Source: Singulisphaera sp. GP187 (GTDB taxonomy: Bacteria > Planctomycetota > Phycisphaerae > Phycisphaerales > SM1A02). From it: a DNA stretch of 5,638 nt. Made by a program: the position numbers and the translations under genes. Within the stretch, counting starts at the first letter, position 1. Each line of letters begins with the position of its first letter. Under the pieces are notes generated by a model. The model made no database searches and was not told the DNA's origin. It was given only the letters and a program-made list of their open reading frames with translations. The stretch is from NCBI GenBank assembly GCA_945896765.1, contig CAMDEL010000113.1, positions 1-5,638 on the forward strand. The letters run 5' to 3'. Positions 5,594-5,638 of the stretch are shown here, piece by piece.

Positions 5594-5638
5594 GGTGTTC
5601 TCCAGCTGTGTGTTTCTGATCTATTAAAGTTTGAGTCT
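5594..5638 (-). promoter_or_regulatory. groEL1 leader with ribosome binding site; promoter incomplete
   Basis: TGGAG (5604 to 5600) lies 6 nt before the groEL1 ATG and is a good Shine-Dalgarno. Farther upstream an AT-rich patch, ACTTTAATAG on the minus strand, could be a -10 region. Any -35 element or operator would lie beyond the window edge. No CIRCE half-site is recognisable in the 45 bp available. Confidence 0.35.

Noticed and set aside
4686..5627. 313 aa open frame on the plus strand opposite groEL1
   Set aside because: It is an antisense shadow. The opposite strand encodes an unambiguous GroEL, and the product is a low-complexity Ser/Thr/Ala/Arg/Pro-rich sequence with no recognisable domain. 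Long antisense frames are common opposite biased chaperone genes.
5594..5638. CIRCE (HrcA) operator upstream of groEL1
   Set aside because: No TTAGCACTC-N9-GAGTGCTAA pair is visible here or in the groES spacer. An element beyond the window edge cannot be excluded.

Overview
The window is a compact heat-shock chaperone cluster. All five genes lie on the minus strand, in transcription order groEL1 (5593 to 3881), groES (3792 to 3499), groEL2 (3467 to 1854), dnaJ (about 1762 to 605) and grpE (590 to 51). Coding density is very high, and no gap between genes exceeds about 90 bp. No tRNA, rRNA, CRISPR array, transposon or plus-strand gene is supported. Long open frames on the plus strand are antisense shadows of the chaperone genes.

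The organism is a bacterium: both chaperonins are group I, GroES is a canonical co-chaperonin, and Shine-Dalgarno sites precede groEL1, groES, groEL2 and grpE. A single groES between two different groEL genes, followed by dnaJ then grpE with no hrcA or dnaK, is unlike the common hrcA-grpE-dnaK-dnaJ and groES-groEL operons. From memory it resembles the arrangement in Planctomycetes such as Rhodopirellula. That assignment is an inference from gene order and protein style and was not tested by a search.

Region by region: 5594-5638 is the short groEL1 leader, with a good ribosome binding site but too little sequence to define a promoter. GroEL1 (570 aa) carries a small His-rich motif and eight GGM repeats at its C-terminus. 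An 88 bp AT-rich spacer precedes groES (97 aa). groES is 31 bp from groEL2 (537 aa), which has no GGM tail. Between groEL2 and dnaJ is a strong intrinsic terminator (12 bp perfect stem plus T-tract) on the coding strand. dnaJ (complete J domain, G/F region, four zinc motifs) and grpE follow, 14 bp apart, with the grpE ribosome binding site touching the dnaJ stop codon. A weak inverted repeat lies just after grpE at the window edge.

Functionally the cluster joins a GroEL/GroES folding machine, with two chaperonin paralogues sharing one encoded co-chaperonin, to two co-chaperones of DnaK, which must be encoded elsewhere. The paralogues have diverged at different sites. GroEL2 keeps every classical substrate/GroES-contact residue but is altered at one ATP-pocket and one inter-ring position. 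GroEL1 keeps most of the ATP pocket but is altered at one apical contact, one nucleotide-pocket Asp and one inter-ring position. This suggests division of labour and is the most interesting signal here. I did not find evidence for a wholly novel system.
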